From positions 1,116,001 to 1,180,000 of the forward strand of contig CP085323.1 of the NCBI GenBank assembly GCA_022870745.1: 64,000 bases of DNA, given 5' to 3'. The notes beneath the pieces are model-generated. The model made no database searches. It saw only the letters and a program-made list of their open reading frames with translations, and was not told the origin of the DNA. Made by a program: the position numbers and the translations under genes. How positions within the stretch are numbered: position 1 is the first letter of the stretch; each line of letters starts with the position of its first letter. The DNA is from Silvibacterium acidisoli (GTDB lineage Bacteria; Acidobacteriota; Terriglobia; Terriglobales; Acidobacteriaceae). Positions 52,454 through 60,396 of this stretch are shown here, one piece after another.

Positions 52454-52495
52454 CATGTACAAACTTTTTGAGAGCAAAGAGCCAAGGAAAGAGAC

Positions 52496-53152
52496 ATGTC
52501 ACTGCGAATCAACGATATTGCTCCTGATTTCACCGCCGAGACGACTCAAGGCACCATCCACTTCCACGAGTGGATAGGCGATAACTGGGCCGTTCTTTTC
52601 TCGCACCCCAAGGACTTCACGCCGGTCTGCACCACCGAGCTCGGCGCGGTCGCTGCTCTCGAAAGCCAGTTTGCCCAGCGCGGAGCCAAGGTCATCGGCC
52701 TCAGCTGCGACCCCGTCAAGGACCACAGCAAGTGGGCGGAAGACATCAAGGAAGTTGGCGGCCACGCCGTGAATTACCCCATCATCGGCGATCACGACCT
52801 GAACGTTGCCAAGCTGTATGACATGCTGCCTGCCGACGAAGGCGACAGCTGCGAAGGCCGCACGCCGGCCAACAATGCTCCCGTACGCACGGTCTTCGTC
52901 GTTGGGCCCGACAAGCGCATCAAGCTGACACTGGCCTATCCCATGACCACCGGCCGCAACTTCGACGAGATCATCCGCGTGCTCGACTCGATCCAGCTCA
53001 CCGCGAAGCACAAGGTTGCCACGCCGGCCAACTGGCAGCAGGGCGGCGATGTCATCATCACCGGCGCGGTTTCGAACGAGGAAGCCGACAAGATCTTTCC
53101 CGGCTATAAGACCGTGAAGCCTTACCTGCGCACCACCACGCAGCCGAAGTAA
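52496..53152 (+). CDS. 1-Cys peroxiredoxin (Prx6 type)
   Basis: A 218-residue peroxiredoxin that reduces peroxides in the cytoplasm. The peroxidatic site is SHPKDFTPVCTTELGAVAAL with Cys45 and the conserved Thr. The catalytic Arg fits NNAPVRTVFVVGPDK. The C-terminal extension (WQQGGDVIITGAVSNEEADK) is the Prx6-subfamily dimer domain. Additional Cys residues occur at GLSCDPVKDH and DSCEGRTP. The ATG has AAGGAAAGAG upstream. It is preceded by a cysteine-rich leader peptide and terminator, and followed 48 bp later by a tRNA-Cys gene without an evident promoter of its own. Confidence 0.93.
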   Translation: MSLRINDIAPDFTAETTQGTIHFHEWIGDNWAVLFSHPKDFTPVCTTELGAVAALESQFAQRGAKVIGLSCDPVKDHSKWAEDIKEVGGHAVNYPIIGDHDLNVAKLYDMLPADEGDSCEGRTPANNAPVRTVFVVGPDKRIKLTLAYPMTTGRNFDEIIRVLDSIQLTAKHKVATPANWQQGGDVIITGAVSNEEADKIFPGYKTVKPYLRTTTQPK

Positions 53153-53168
53153 GCTATATGTGAATTCT

Positions 53169-53194
53169 CTCCCGTGTCCGCCCGGACACGGGAG
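53169..53194 (+). repeat. hairpin between peroxiredoxin and tRNA-Cys
   Basis: CTCCCGTGTCCG (53169-53180) pairs with CGGACACGGGAG (53183-53194). No T-tract follows, so it may be a processing or stability hairpin rather than a terminator. It ends 6 bases before the tRNA 5' end. Confidence 0.7.
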
Positions 53195-53200
53195 CCAAGA

Positions 53201-53276
53201 GCACCGGTGGCGAAGTGGCTAACGCGCTGGTCTGCAAAACCAGTATTCGCGGGTTCGATCCCCGCCCGGTGCTCCA
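53201..53276 (+). tRNA. tRNA-Cys (GCA), second isoacceptor-type gene, CCA encoded
   Basis: Cloverleaf: acceptor GCACCGG/CCGGTGC, D stem GCG/CGC, anticodon stem CTGGT/ACCAG with loop CTGCAAA (GCA), T arm GCGGG-TTCGATC-CCCGC, U73 and CCA. The body differs strongly from the other tRNA-Cys at 50141-50215, although anticodon and discriminator are identical. It lies in line with, and just behind, the peroxiredoxin gene. Confidence 0.95.
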
Positions 53277-53282
53277 AACGGC

Positions 53283-53699
53283 CTAAATCAACTGCTTTCC
53301 CACGGGAGAGCGATTGTATTCGCGGAACGCCAGCAGCCCTGCGTAGACCATCACGTAGATCAGCTGCAATCCAGCCGAGTCCCAATCCTGCCGCAACGTA
53401 GAACCGAAGGTAAGCGACGCCATCAGCAACAGGCCCGCGATGAAGGTGATCCGGCTGAAGACTCCCAGTAAAATCAGCAGGCCGACCAATGCTTCGGCGA
53501 ACGGCAACGCGAAGGCGTAGCTATAGACCATCTGCGACGGCAGCGGTGTCGAGGCAAACATCTTTACAAGCCCCCTGGCAAACTTTCCCGCGCCCATGTA
53601 GATGCGGCTGGCTCCGTGCACGCCGATATTGATGCCCAGGATGATGCGAACCAGCAGGTAAGCCCAGCGCCGATCGCGAATCGTTTCCTCAGTCGCCAT
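53283..53699 (-). CDS. DoxX family membrane protein
   Basis: A 138-residue protein with four predicted membrane helices (YLLVRIILGINIGVHGASR, FALPFAEALVGLLILLGVF, ITFIAGLLLMASLTFGS, LQLIYVMVYAGLLAF), matching the DoxX family of small quinone/thiol-related membrane proteins. The function is not established for most members. The same frame runs open to 54494, but that part is antisense to the S9 peptidase gene. ATG 53699 has GGAGGAAG directly upstream and begins the conserved region. It converges on tRNA-Cys and is divergent from the peptidase gene. Confidence 0.88.
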   Translation of the reverse strand: MATEETIRDRRWAYLLVRIILGINIGVHGASRIYMGAGKFARGLVKMFASTPLPSQMVYSYAFALPFAEALVGLLILLGVFSRITFIAGLLLMASLTFGSTLRQDWDSAGLQLIYVMVYAGLLAFREYNRSPVGKQLI

Positions 53700-53771
53700 T
53701 CTTCCTCCATTCCGAACATGGTGCGAATCCTGCTGCGAGGAATCGTAAAAACAGGCTCTATACTTTGCAGC

Positions 53772-55820
53772 ATGTTCCGGTACGAATCTCTTTCTGCCCT
53801 GCTGATGCTTGCACTGCTCCCGGCAAGCGCTATCGCCCAGACGCCAGCGACCTCGCCTCATCCCATGACGATTGACGACGTCTTCCGTTTGAAGGACCTC
53901 GCCGACCCGCAGATCTCTCCCGATGGCCAGTGGGTCGCGTACACCCTCAGCTCCATAGACGTAAAGGAAGACAAGCGCGTCACCGACCTGTGGATGGTGA
54001 AGTGGGATGCCTCCGAAGATGTTCAACTGACCTATAACCGCGAATCCTCGGCGAGTGCACCCCGCTGGAGCCCGGACGGCAAGTATCTCTCCTTCGAATC
54101 CGACCGCGCCGGCGAAGCCAAAGGCACGCAGGTATGGGTACTCGACCGCCGCGGTGGCGAGGCACGCCAGTTTACAGACGTAAAGGGCCACCTTGGATCC
54201 TATGCCTGGTCGCCCGATGGCAAAAAGCTGCTGCTCGACATCCGGGCCGACGAAGATGCCGACAAGAAAGACGAAAAGGACAAAAAGGAAGAAAAGCCAA
54301 AGCCTATCGTCATCGACCGCTACAAATTCAAGCAGGACGTGCAGGGCTATCTCACCGGCAACAACCGTTCCCTGCTCTATCTCTACGATGTAGCGACGAA
54401 GAAACTCGACAAGCTGACCAACGACAGCGCGCATGACGAGATGAACGCAGCCTGGTCGCCTGACGGAAGCAAAATCGCCTTCGTCAGCAACCACGACACC
54501 GACTGGGAACGCACCATCAACACCGACGTCTTTGTCGTAGACGCCGCGCCAAACTCCGCTCCGCGCAAGCTCACCAACTTCAACGGCGAGGACGGCGGAC
54601 GCCTCGCATGGAGCCCCGACAGCAAGTGGATCGCCTACACGCAGGGCAGCGATCCTAAGTTCGAGGAGTACAGCCAGAACGATCTCACGATCGTCGGCCT
54701 GGACGGGTCGGCACCCCGCATCCTCACCACGAAGCTTGACCGCAACGTGTCTTCGCCGCTCTTTTCGGCCGACGGCAAATCTGTAACCGTCCTTGTTACC
54801 GATGACCGTTCCGAGTATCCCGCCTCAGTCGATGTTGCGACTGGCGATACGCGCCGCCTCATCGAACAACCAGGGGTCATCACTACCCAGGCGCGTCTCG
54901 CCGGGCATGATGTTCTTCTGCGCAGTACAGATGCGGACCCCGCCAATCTCTTTGCCTATGAAAACGGCGGCCTGCGTAAGCTCACCACGCACAATGACGC
55001 CTTACTCGCCGAGTTGCAGCTCGGCACAACCCGCGATCTCGAAGCCACCAGCAAGGACGGCACAAAGGTTCACGCACTGCTGACCCTGCCGCCCGATGCC
55101 GTAGCCGGCAAAAAGTATCCCATGCTGTTACGAATTCACGGCGGACCCAACGGGCAGGATGCGCACTCCTTCACTCCTGAGCGCCAGGTCTTCGCCGGCC
55201 ACGGCTACGCCGTCCTTAACGTGAACTACCGTGGTGGCGCAGGCCGAGGGCACGCATATCAGCAGGTCATCTTCGCCGACTGGGGCAACCATGAAGTTGT
55301 CGACCTGCTCGCGGCAGTCGACGAAGCCGTCAAGGAAGGCTATGCCGATCCCGACCATCTCGGCGTAGGCGGCTGGAGCTATGGCGGCATCCTCACCGAC
55401 TACACCATCGCCAGCACCAACCGCTTCAAGGCGGCGATCAGCGGCGCGGGTGTCGGCAATCCCGTAGCCCTTTACGGAGTCGACCAGTACATCCACCAGT
55501 ACGACACCGAACTGCAGCCGCCGTGGAAGGCACCTGAAACGTATATCAAGCTCGGCTATCCGCTTTACCACGCCGACCGCATTCACACGCCCACGCTCTT
55601 CATGGGCGGCGATAAGGATTTCAATGTCCCGCTCGTCGGTGGCGAGCAGATGTATGAGGCGCTGCGTTCGCTGAATGTTCCGGCTGAGCTGATCATCTAC
55701 CCCGGACAGTTCCACGGATTCACGCGCCCCAGCTTCATCCGCGACCGCTATCAACGCTATCTTGCCTGGTATGACAAATGGGTGCTCGCGCCCAATCCAC
55801 CAGCTGCTGCCGTGCGCTAG
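53772..55820 (+). CDS. S9 family prolyl oligopeptidase, exported
   Basis: A 682-residue serine peptidase with signal peptide (LLMLALLPASAIAQ). The N-terminal half is a beta-propeller of PD40/WD40-like blades (DPQISPDGQWVAYTLSS, APRWSPDGKYLSFESDR, NAAWSPDGSKIAFVSN) with an acidic/Lys insert (KKDEKDKKEEKP). The C-terminal alpha/beta-hydrolase domain has the nucleophile in GVGGWSYGGILTDY, Asp in FMGGDKDFNVPL and His in YPGQFHGFTRP. It cleaves short peptides, often after Pro, in the periplasm. The frame extends to 53616; ATG 53772 starts the signal peptide. TATACT at 53759-53764 would place the transcript start almost on this ATG, so a leaderless mRNA is possible. Confidence 0.92.
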   Translation: MFRYESLSALLMLALLPASAIAQTPATSPHPMTIDDVFRLKDLADPQISPDGQWVAYTLSSIDVKEDKRVTDLWMVKWDASEDVQLTYNRESSASAPRWSPDGKYLSFESDRAGEAKGTQVWVLDRRGGEARQFTDVKGHLGSYAWSPDGKKLLLDIRADEDADKKDEKDKKEEKPKPIVIDRYKFKQDVQGYLTGNNRSLLYLYDVATKKLDKLTNDSAHDEMNAAWSPDGSKIAFVSNHDTDWERTINTDVFVVDAAPNSAPRKLTNFNGEDGGRLAWSPDSKWIAYTQGSDPKFEEYSQNDLTIVGLDGSAPRILTTKLDRNVSSPLFSADGKSVTVLVTDDRSEYPASVDVATGDTRRLIEQPGVITTQARLAGHDVLLRSTDADPANLFAYENGGLRKLTTHNDALLAELQLGTTRDLEATSKDGTKVHALLTLPPDAVAGKKYPMLLRIHGGPNGQDAHSFTPERQVFAGHGYAVLNVNYRGGAGRGHAYQQVIFADWGNHEVVDLLAAVDEAVKEGYADPDHLGVGGWSYGGILTDYTIASTNRFKAAISGAGVGNPVALYGVDQYIHQYDTELQPPWKAPETYIKLGYPLYHADRIHTPTLFMGGDKDFNVPLVGGEQMYEALRSLNVPAELIIYPGQFHGFTRPSFIRDRYQRYLAWYDKWVLAPNPPAAAVR

Positions 55821-55870
55821 ATCACATCCCGGTCATGCGGAGAGTGCTACCCTGTTATGTGACTTTCCGC

Positions 55871-56959
55871 ATGAACGACTCACGCCAGCTTTCCCCAGAG
55901 CTTTCTCCTTCGGCCCTCACAGGCGGCAGCCGCTTCGTGCGGGCATGCCTGCGCCAGCCGGTCGATCGCACGCCCGTATGGTTTCTACGCCAGGCGGGAC
56001 GTTACATGGCTGAATATCAGCAGGTGCGCCGTCACCATTCGCTGCTCGAAATCTGCAAGAAGCCCGAGCTCGCCGCCGAGGTCACCATCACCGCGGCTGA
56101 GAAGCTCGATGTCGATGCGGCCATCATCTTCGCCGACTTGCTTCTTCCCTTTGAGTGCATGGGACTCGACTTCGAATTCATGGCCGGCGAGGGGCCTGTC
56201 GTGCATCACCCTGTCCGCACTGCGGAAGATGTCGAGCGCCTGCACACGGATCGCGCCTCCGAGCTTGGCTATGTTGCAGAAGCTATCGGCCGCGTTGCGT
56301 CGCACTTCAGCGACCGCCTCGGCATCATCGGCTTCTGTGGAGCGCCTTTCACGCTCGCCAGCTACATGATCGAAGGCGGCAGCTCGCGCAATTACATTCA
56401 CACCAAGAGCATCATGTATCGCGAGCCCGCAACCTGGCAGCGCCTCATGGACAAGCTCAATGCCGTGCTCCGCGTCTATGTGCAGCAGCAGGTCGACGCC
56501 GGAGCCGACGTCATCCAGATCTTCGACAGCTGGGCCGGCGCGCTCAGCCCGACCGATTATCGCGAGTTCGTCCTGCCAGCGTCGAAGCAGCTCGTTCGCG
56601 AGGTGCAGGCGATGGGTGTGCCTGTCATCTATTTCGGAGTCGACACCGCGACGCTGCTGCCTGCCATGCGCGAGACCGGCGCCGATGTGCTCGGCCTCGA
56701 CTGGCGCACGCCACTCGGCGCAGCATGGCGCGATCTCGATTACTCCTGCGCTGTACAGGGTAATCTCGATCCCATCACGCTCTTCGCAGAGCCGGAGCTG
56801 ATTCGCCGCCGCGTGCATGAGATTCTTCGCGAAGCCGCGGGACGCCCCGGCCACATCTTCAACCTCGGACACGGCATAGTTCCCAACACGCCGGTCGAGC
56901 ATGTGCAACAGGTTGTGAACTTCGTCCGCGAATTCCAGACGGAGCAGCAACATGGCTGA
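55871..56959 (+). CDS. hemE: uroporphyrinogen decarboxylase
   Basis: A 362-residue heme-pathway enzyme converting uroporphyrinogen III to coproporphyrinogen III in the cytoplasm. Signatures are RTPVWFLRQAGRYMAEYQ near residue 36, the Asp-bearing IIFADLLLPFECMGLDF, GFCGAPFTLASYMIEGG near 155 and FNLGHGIVPNTPVEHV near the C-terminus. The frame extends to 55778, but the conserved protein begins at ATG 55871 (MNDSRQLSPE). The end overlaps hemH by 8 bases, forming a coupled hemE-hemH-hemY operon. Confidence 0.96.
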   Translation: MNDSRQLSPELSPSALTGGSRFVRACLRQPVDRTPVWFLRQAGRYMAEYQQVRRHHSLLEICKKPELAAEVTITAAEKLDVDAAIIFADLLLPFECMGLDFEFMAGEGPVVHHPVRTAEDVERLHTDRASELGYVAEAIGRVASHFSDRLGIIGFCGAPFTLASYMIEGGSSRNYIHTKSIMYREPATWQRLMDKLNAVLRVYVQQQVDAGADVIQIFDSWAGALSPTDYREFVLPASKQLVREVQAMGVPVIYFGVDTATLLPAMRETGADVLGLDWRTPLGAAWRDLDYSCAVQGNLDPITLFAEPELIRRRVHEILREAAGRPGHIFNLGHGIVPNTPVEHVQQVVNFVREFQTEQQHG

Positions 56960-57881
56960 TCGCGCTGCCATTCTTCTGCTTGCTCACGGCACACCTGATG
57001 AACTCGACGAGATCCCGCAGTACCTGAGCAACATCACCGGCGGCCGCCCGATGCCGGAGAGCGTGATCGAAGAGATCCGCCATCGCTACTCGCTCATCGG
57101 CAAGAGCCCACTCACTTCTCTGACGCTCGAACAAGGCCGCCTGCTCGCCGAACGCATCAGCGCGCCAGTCTACGTCGGCATGCGCAACTGGAAACCTTAC
57201 ATCGCGGATGTGGTCGCCACCATGCGTGCCGACGGCATCGAGAAGATCGTCGCCATCTGCCTCGCACCACAGAATTCCCGCACCAGTGTTGGACTTTACC
57301 GCCGCGCTGTAGCATCCGCTGCCCAGGGCATGATCGTCGACTTCATCGAGGGCTGGGCCGATCATCCGCTGCTCGCCGATGCATTCGCAGAACGCCTGCG
57401 CGCCGTCTGGACGCCGTTCAGCACGGAGAGCGCCGCGCCAGTACCGGTGCTCTTTACCGCGCACAGTGTGCCTTGTCGCACCATCCAATCATCAGATGCA
57501 GACATCGCGCCCGACCCTTACGCGATTGAAGCCAAGCTCACCGCCGCGCTTGTCGCTGAGCGCATCGATGGACTGGCGCCAGGCAACTGGTTCTTCGCCT
57601 TTCAGAGCCAGGGCATGTCGGGAGGCCCATGGATCGGCCCGACCGTCGAAGACACACTCACTGCGCTGCATCAGCAGGGCGTCACAAAGCTGGTGCTCGA
57701 TCCCATCGGCTTTCTCTGCGATCACGTGGAGATTCTTTATGACATCGACATCGCCTTCCGAGACTTTGCCGCAAACCTAGGCATGGAACTGCGCCGTCCG
57801 GAATCGCTTAACTCATCTTCCCTGCTGACTACTGCTCTCGCAGACCTTGCGCAGCGCGGCCTCGCACGGATCTCTGCATGA
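56952..57881 (+). CDS. hemH: ferrochelatase
   Basis: A 309-residue ferrochelatase inserting Fe2+ into protoporphyrin IX (or coproporphyrin III in the alternative pathway). The catalytic His is in VLFTAHSVPCRTI and the partner Glu in LCDHVEILYDIDIAF. The N-terminal LLLAHGTPDELDEIPQYL and substrate-lid region QNSRTSVGLYRRAV are conserved. Overlaps with hemE (8 bp) and hemY (4 bp, ATGA) show translational coupling. Confidence 0.95.
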   Translation: MADRAAILLLAHGTPDELDEIPQYLSNITGGRPMPESVIEEIRHRYSLIGKSPLTSLTLEQGRLLAERISAPVYVGMRNWKPYIADVVATMRADGIEKIVAICLAPQNSRTSVGLYRRAVASAAQGMIVDFIEGWADHPLLADAFAERLRAVWTPFSTESAAPVPVLFTAHSVPCRTIQSSDADIAPDPYAIEAKLTAALVAERIDGLAPGNWFFAFQSQGMSGGPWIGPTVEDTLTALHQQGVTKLVLDPIGFLCDHVEILYDIDIAFRDFAANLGMELRRPESLNSSSLLTTALADLAQRGLARISA

Positions 57882-59266
57882 AGCGTACTGCGATCATCGG
57901 CGGCGGCATCGCCGGCGTCGCCGCAGCTTACGAGCTCGCCCGCCGCAATCAGCCCTTCGTGCTTTTTGAAGCTTCGCATCGCCTTGGCGGTATCGTTGAA
58001 ACCCTCCGCCGTGACGGCTTCGTCGTCGAGTGCGGCCCCGACTCGTGGGTCAGCGAGAAGCCATGGGCACGCGAGCTTGCCGTAGGGCTGGGGCTCGAAG
58101 CAGAGATCATTCCGTCGAACGACAGCCTCCGTAAAACTTATCTCCTGCAGCAGTCGAAGCTCGTTCCCATGCCGGACGGCATGCGCATGATGGTGCCCAC
58201 GAAATGGGAGCCCATTCTGCAATCGCCATTGTTCAGCGAAGAGGCGCGCCGCGCCTACCAGCTAGAGCCCGCCCGCGCCGAAGAGCTCAAAGCGAATGCA
58301 CTCGCAGAAGAACAGGATGAATCGGTAGCATCATTCGTCTCGCGTCATTTCGGCGAAGAAGCCACCCGCACCATCGCTGGTCCGCTACTCTCCGGAGTCT
58401 TCGGCGGCAACATCGATACGCTCAGCGTTCGCGCCACCATGCCGGCCTTCGTCAAGATGGAGCGCGAACACGGCAGTCTGGTCATAGCCCTCCAGCAGAA
58501 ACCCGCGCGCGAGTCACAGCCTCTCTTCACCACGCTCAAGTCTGGCCTTGAGACGCTCATTGAGCGCGTGGCCGCGACATTGCCTGCGGGTTCTGTGCGC
58601 TTGCAACATCCGGTCGAATCCATCAGCAGGAGCAGCGGACAGTGGCACGTCAACGGCGAATTATTCGATCACGTGATCCTCGCCACTCCCGCGCACATCA
58701 CGCGCAAGCTGATCGAGCCGATCCAGCAGGAGTGCAGCCGGCTGCTCAAGATGGAAGCAACCTCGGCCATCGTGGTTGCGCTCGCTTTTGCGCCCGATCA
58801 GGCTAAAAATATCTCGGTCCCGGGCGGCTTCGGCTACCTTGTACCACCGGACGATGCGACCATATCCTTCAAAGACCCGCAACTGCTCGCCTGCACCTTC
58901 GTCGACCAGAAGTTCACGCATCGCGCGCCTGACGGCGCCGTCCTGCTGCGCGCTTTTTTCGGCGGCGAAACCGCCGCAGCGATCCTCGATAAACCCGACG
59001 GCTTTCTCATCGCTGCGGCGCATCGCCAGCTTTCGCGTTCGCTCGGATTGCTTCCGGAACCAACATTTACGGTGCTGCGCCGCTGGCCACTTTCCCTACC
59101 GCAATACGCTGTCGGGCATGTCGAGCGCATGGCGCACCTGAAGCAACTGGTTCAGACAGTCCCAGGCCTCCAGCTCATCGGCAACGCCTATCATGGCGTC
59201 GGCCTTCCCGACCTCGTTCGTCAGGGCCGTGAGGCAGCAGCGCGCATTGCGCAAGATCTTGCATAA
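57878..59266 (+). CDS. hemY: HemY-type protoporphyrinogen/coproporphyrinogen oxidase
   Basis: A 462-residue FAD oxidase. The dinucleotide-binding motif is AIIGGGIAGVAAAYELARR, followed by EASHRLGGIVETLRRDGF and VECGPDSWVSEKP, both family-typical. Mid-protein LLSGVFGGNIDTLSVRA is also conserved, and the C-terminal FAD contact is LIGNAYHGVGLPDLVRQGR. It oxidises protoporphyrinogen IX, or coproporphyrinogen III in CgoX-type pathways; sequence alone does not settle which. It starts within the hemH stop (ATGA). Confidence 0.93.
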   Translation: MKRTAIIGGGIAGVAAAYELARRNQPFVLFEASHRLGGIVETLRRDGFVVECGPDSWVSEKPWARELAVGLGLEAEIIPSNDSLRKTYLLQQSKLVPMPDGMRMMVPTKWEPILQSPLFSEEARRAYQLEPARAEELKANALAEEQDESVASFVSRHFGEEATRTIAGPLLSGVFGGNIDTLSVRATMPAFVKMEREHGSLVIALQQKPARESQPLFTTLKSGLETLIERVAATLPAGSVRLQHPVESISRSSGQWHVNGELFDHVILATPAHITRKLIEPIQQECSRLLKMEATSAIVVALAFAPDQAKNISVPGGFGYLVPPDDATISFKDPQLLACTFVDQKFTHRAPDGAVLLRAFFGGETAAAILDKPDGFLIAAAHRQLSRSLGLLPEPTFTVLRRWPLSLPQYAVGHVERMAHLKQLVQTVPGLQLIGNAYHGVGLPDLVRQGREAAARIAQDLA

Positions 59267-59305
59267 ATCTTCTTTGACCGCGATTTAAGCCTGCTCCCAT
59301 TCGCA

Positions 59306-60205
59306 ATGCTCCCGCATCCCATGAGCATGAGCACTCCAAATGCGTCCGCCAGCGGCACCTTCTCCCTCGGAGGCGACCTCAACATCAACCGGCTTGGCTT
59401 CGGAGCCATGCGCATCACCGGCGAAGGCGTCTGGGGCGAACCCAAAGATCCGGAGCAGGCAAAAAAAGTACTGCGTCGCGCGGTCGAACTCGGCGTCAAC
59501 TTCATCGATACGGCCGATGCCTACGGTCCCGAAGTCAGCGAGCGCCTGATCGCCGAAGCGCTCCATCCATACCCAAAAGACCTGATCATCGCCACCAAGG
59601 GCGGATTCACCCGCTCCGGCCCCAATAAGTGGGCCGTCGTTGGACGCCCTGAATACCTGCGCCAGTGCGTAGAGATGAGCCTGCGCCGCCTCAAGGTCGA
59701 GCGTATCGACCTCTGGCAACTGCATCGCATCGACCCCAAGGTCCCCGTCGCCGAATCGCTCGGAGTCATCAAGGAGCTGCAGCAACAGGGCAAGATTCGT
59801 CACGTCGGCCTCTCCGAAGTAAAGCCCGACGAGATCGCCGAGGCATCGAAGACCGTCAAGATCGTGAGCGTGCAGAACGAGTACAACCTCACCACCCGCA
59901 AGTCAGAGGCTTCGCTACAGTATGCCCAGGAGCATAAACTGGGCTTCATTCCGTGGTTCCCTGTCGCAGCGGGCAAGCTCGCACGGCCGGGCGGCGTACT
60001 CGACGAGATCGCGAAAGCCCACAAGGCAACCGTCGCCCAGCTGTCGCTCGCCTGGCTGCTTCACCACTCGCCGGTCATGCTGCCGATCCCCGGCACCTCA
60101 TCGGTCGATCACCTCGAAGAAAACGTGGCCTCAGGCAGCGTCCAGCTGAGCGCGGAAGAATGGAAGGCGATCGAGGATGCGGCTGCGAAAGAAGCGAAGA
60201 AATAG
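59306..60205 (+). CDS. aldo/keto reductase
   Basis: A 299-residue NAD(P)H-dependent oxidoreductase of the aldo/keto reductase superfamily. The catalytic tetrad is visible as Asp and Tyr in NFIDTADAYGPEVSE, Lys in LIIATKGGF and His in LWQLHRIDPKV. The phosphate-binding C-terminus is LPIPGTSSVDHLEENVAS. ATGs at 59321 and 59327 are alternative starts. It follows hemY by 39 bp and may be read from the same transcript. It ends before a strong terminator. Confidence 0.92.
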   Translation: MLPHPMSMSTPNASASGTFSLGGDLNINRLGFGAMRITGEGVWGEPKDPEQAKKVLRRAVELGVNFIDTADAYGPEVSERLIAEALHPYPKDLIIATKGGFTRSGPNKWAVVGRPEYLRQCVEMSLRRLKVERIDLWQLHRIDPKVPVAESLGVIKELQQQGKIRHVGLSEVKPDEIAEASKTVKIVSVQNEYNLTTRKSEASLQYAQEHKLGFIPWFPVAAGKLARPGGVLDEIAKAHKATVAQLSLAWLLHHSPVMLPIPGTSSVDHLEENVASGSVQLSAEEWKAIEDAAAKEAKK

Positions 60206-60221
60206 ACCGCCGCAAAAACAC

Positions 60222-60258
60222 GAAGGGCAGGCCAAAAGCCTGCCCTTCAATCTTTTTT
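60222..60258. terminator. bidirectional rho-independent terminator
   Basis: GAAGGGCAGGC (60222-60232) pairs with GCCTGCCCTTC (60238-60248) around CAAAA, followed by AATCTTTTTT. On the minus strand GTGTTTTTG follows the stem. It ends both the aldo/keto reductase mRNA and the tRNA-Ala transcript. Confidence 0.92.
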
Positions 60259-60333
60259 GGTGGAGCTGATCGGGATCGAACCGATGGCCTCGTCGTTGCG
60301 AACGACGCGCTCTCCCAACTGAGCTACAGCCCC
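60258..60333 (-). tRNA. tRNA-Ala (CGC), CCA encoded
   Basis: Cloverleaf on the minus strand: acceptor GGGGCTG paired with CAGCTCC through a G-U at the third base pair. The G3-U70 wobble is the alanine identity element. The anticodon loop is TTCGCAA (CGC), T arm ATCGG-TTCGATC-CCGAT, A73 and an encoded CCA. Confidence 0.95.
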
Positions 60334-60357
60334 ACAGGTGCCAGAGACACTTCTGCA

Positions 60358-60385
60358 AGTTTAACAGCCTCTGCCGCTTTCGCAA
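60358..60385 (-). promoter_or_regulatory. candidate promoter of tRNA-Ala
   Basis: On the minus strand TTGCGA (60385-60380) and TAAACT (60363-60358) are 16 bases apart, giving a start about 18 bases before the tRNA 5' end. It lies inside the 63-bp gap behind the AlaX-type gene. Confidence 0.5.
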
Positions 60386-60396
60386 AGCATGAGCTT

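Noticed and set aside
52124-52471. 115-codon plus frame covering the peroxiredoxin leader
   Set aside because: It crosses the promoter and terminator in another frame, has no ribosome binding site and no conserved feature; the short Cys-rich frame fits the layout better.
53283-54494. 403-codon minus frame starting at 54494
   Set aside because: Only the part from ATG 53699 is DoxX-like and has a ribosome binding site; the rest is antisense to the S9 propeller.
55985-56971. 328-codon minus frame antisense to hemE
   Set aside because: hemE on the plus strand is certain from conserved blocks; the antisense translation has no recognisable domain.
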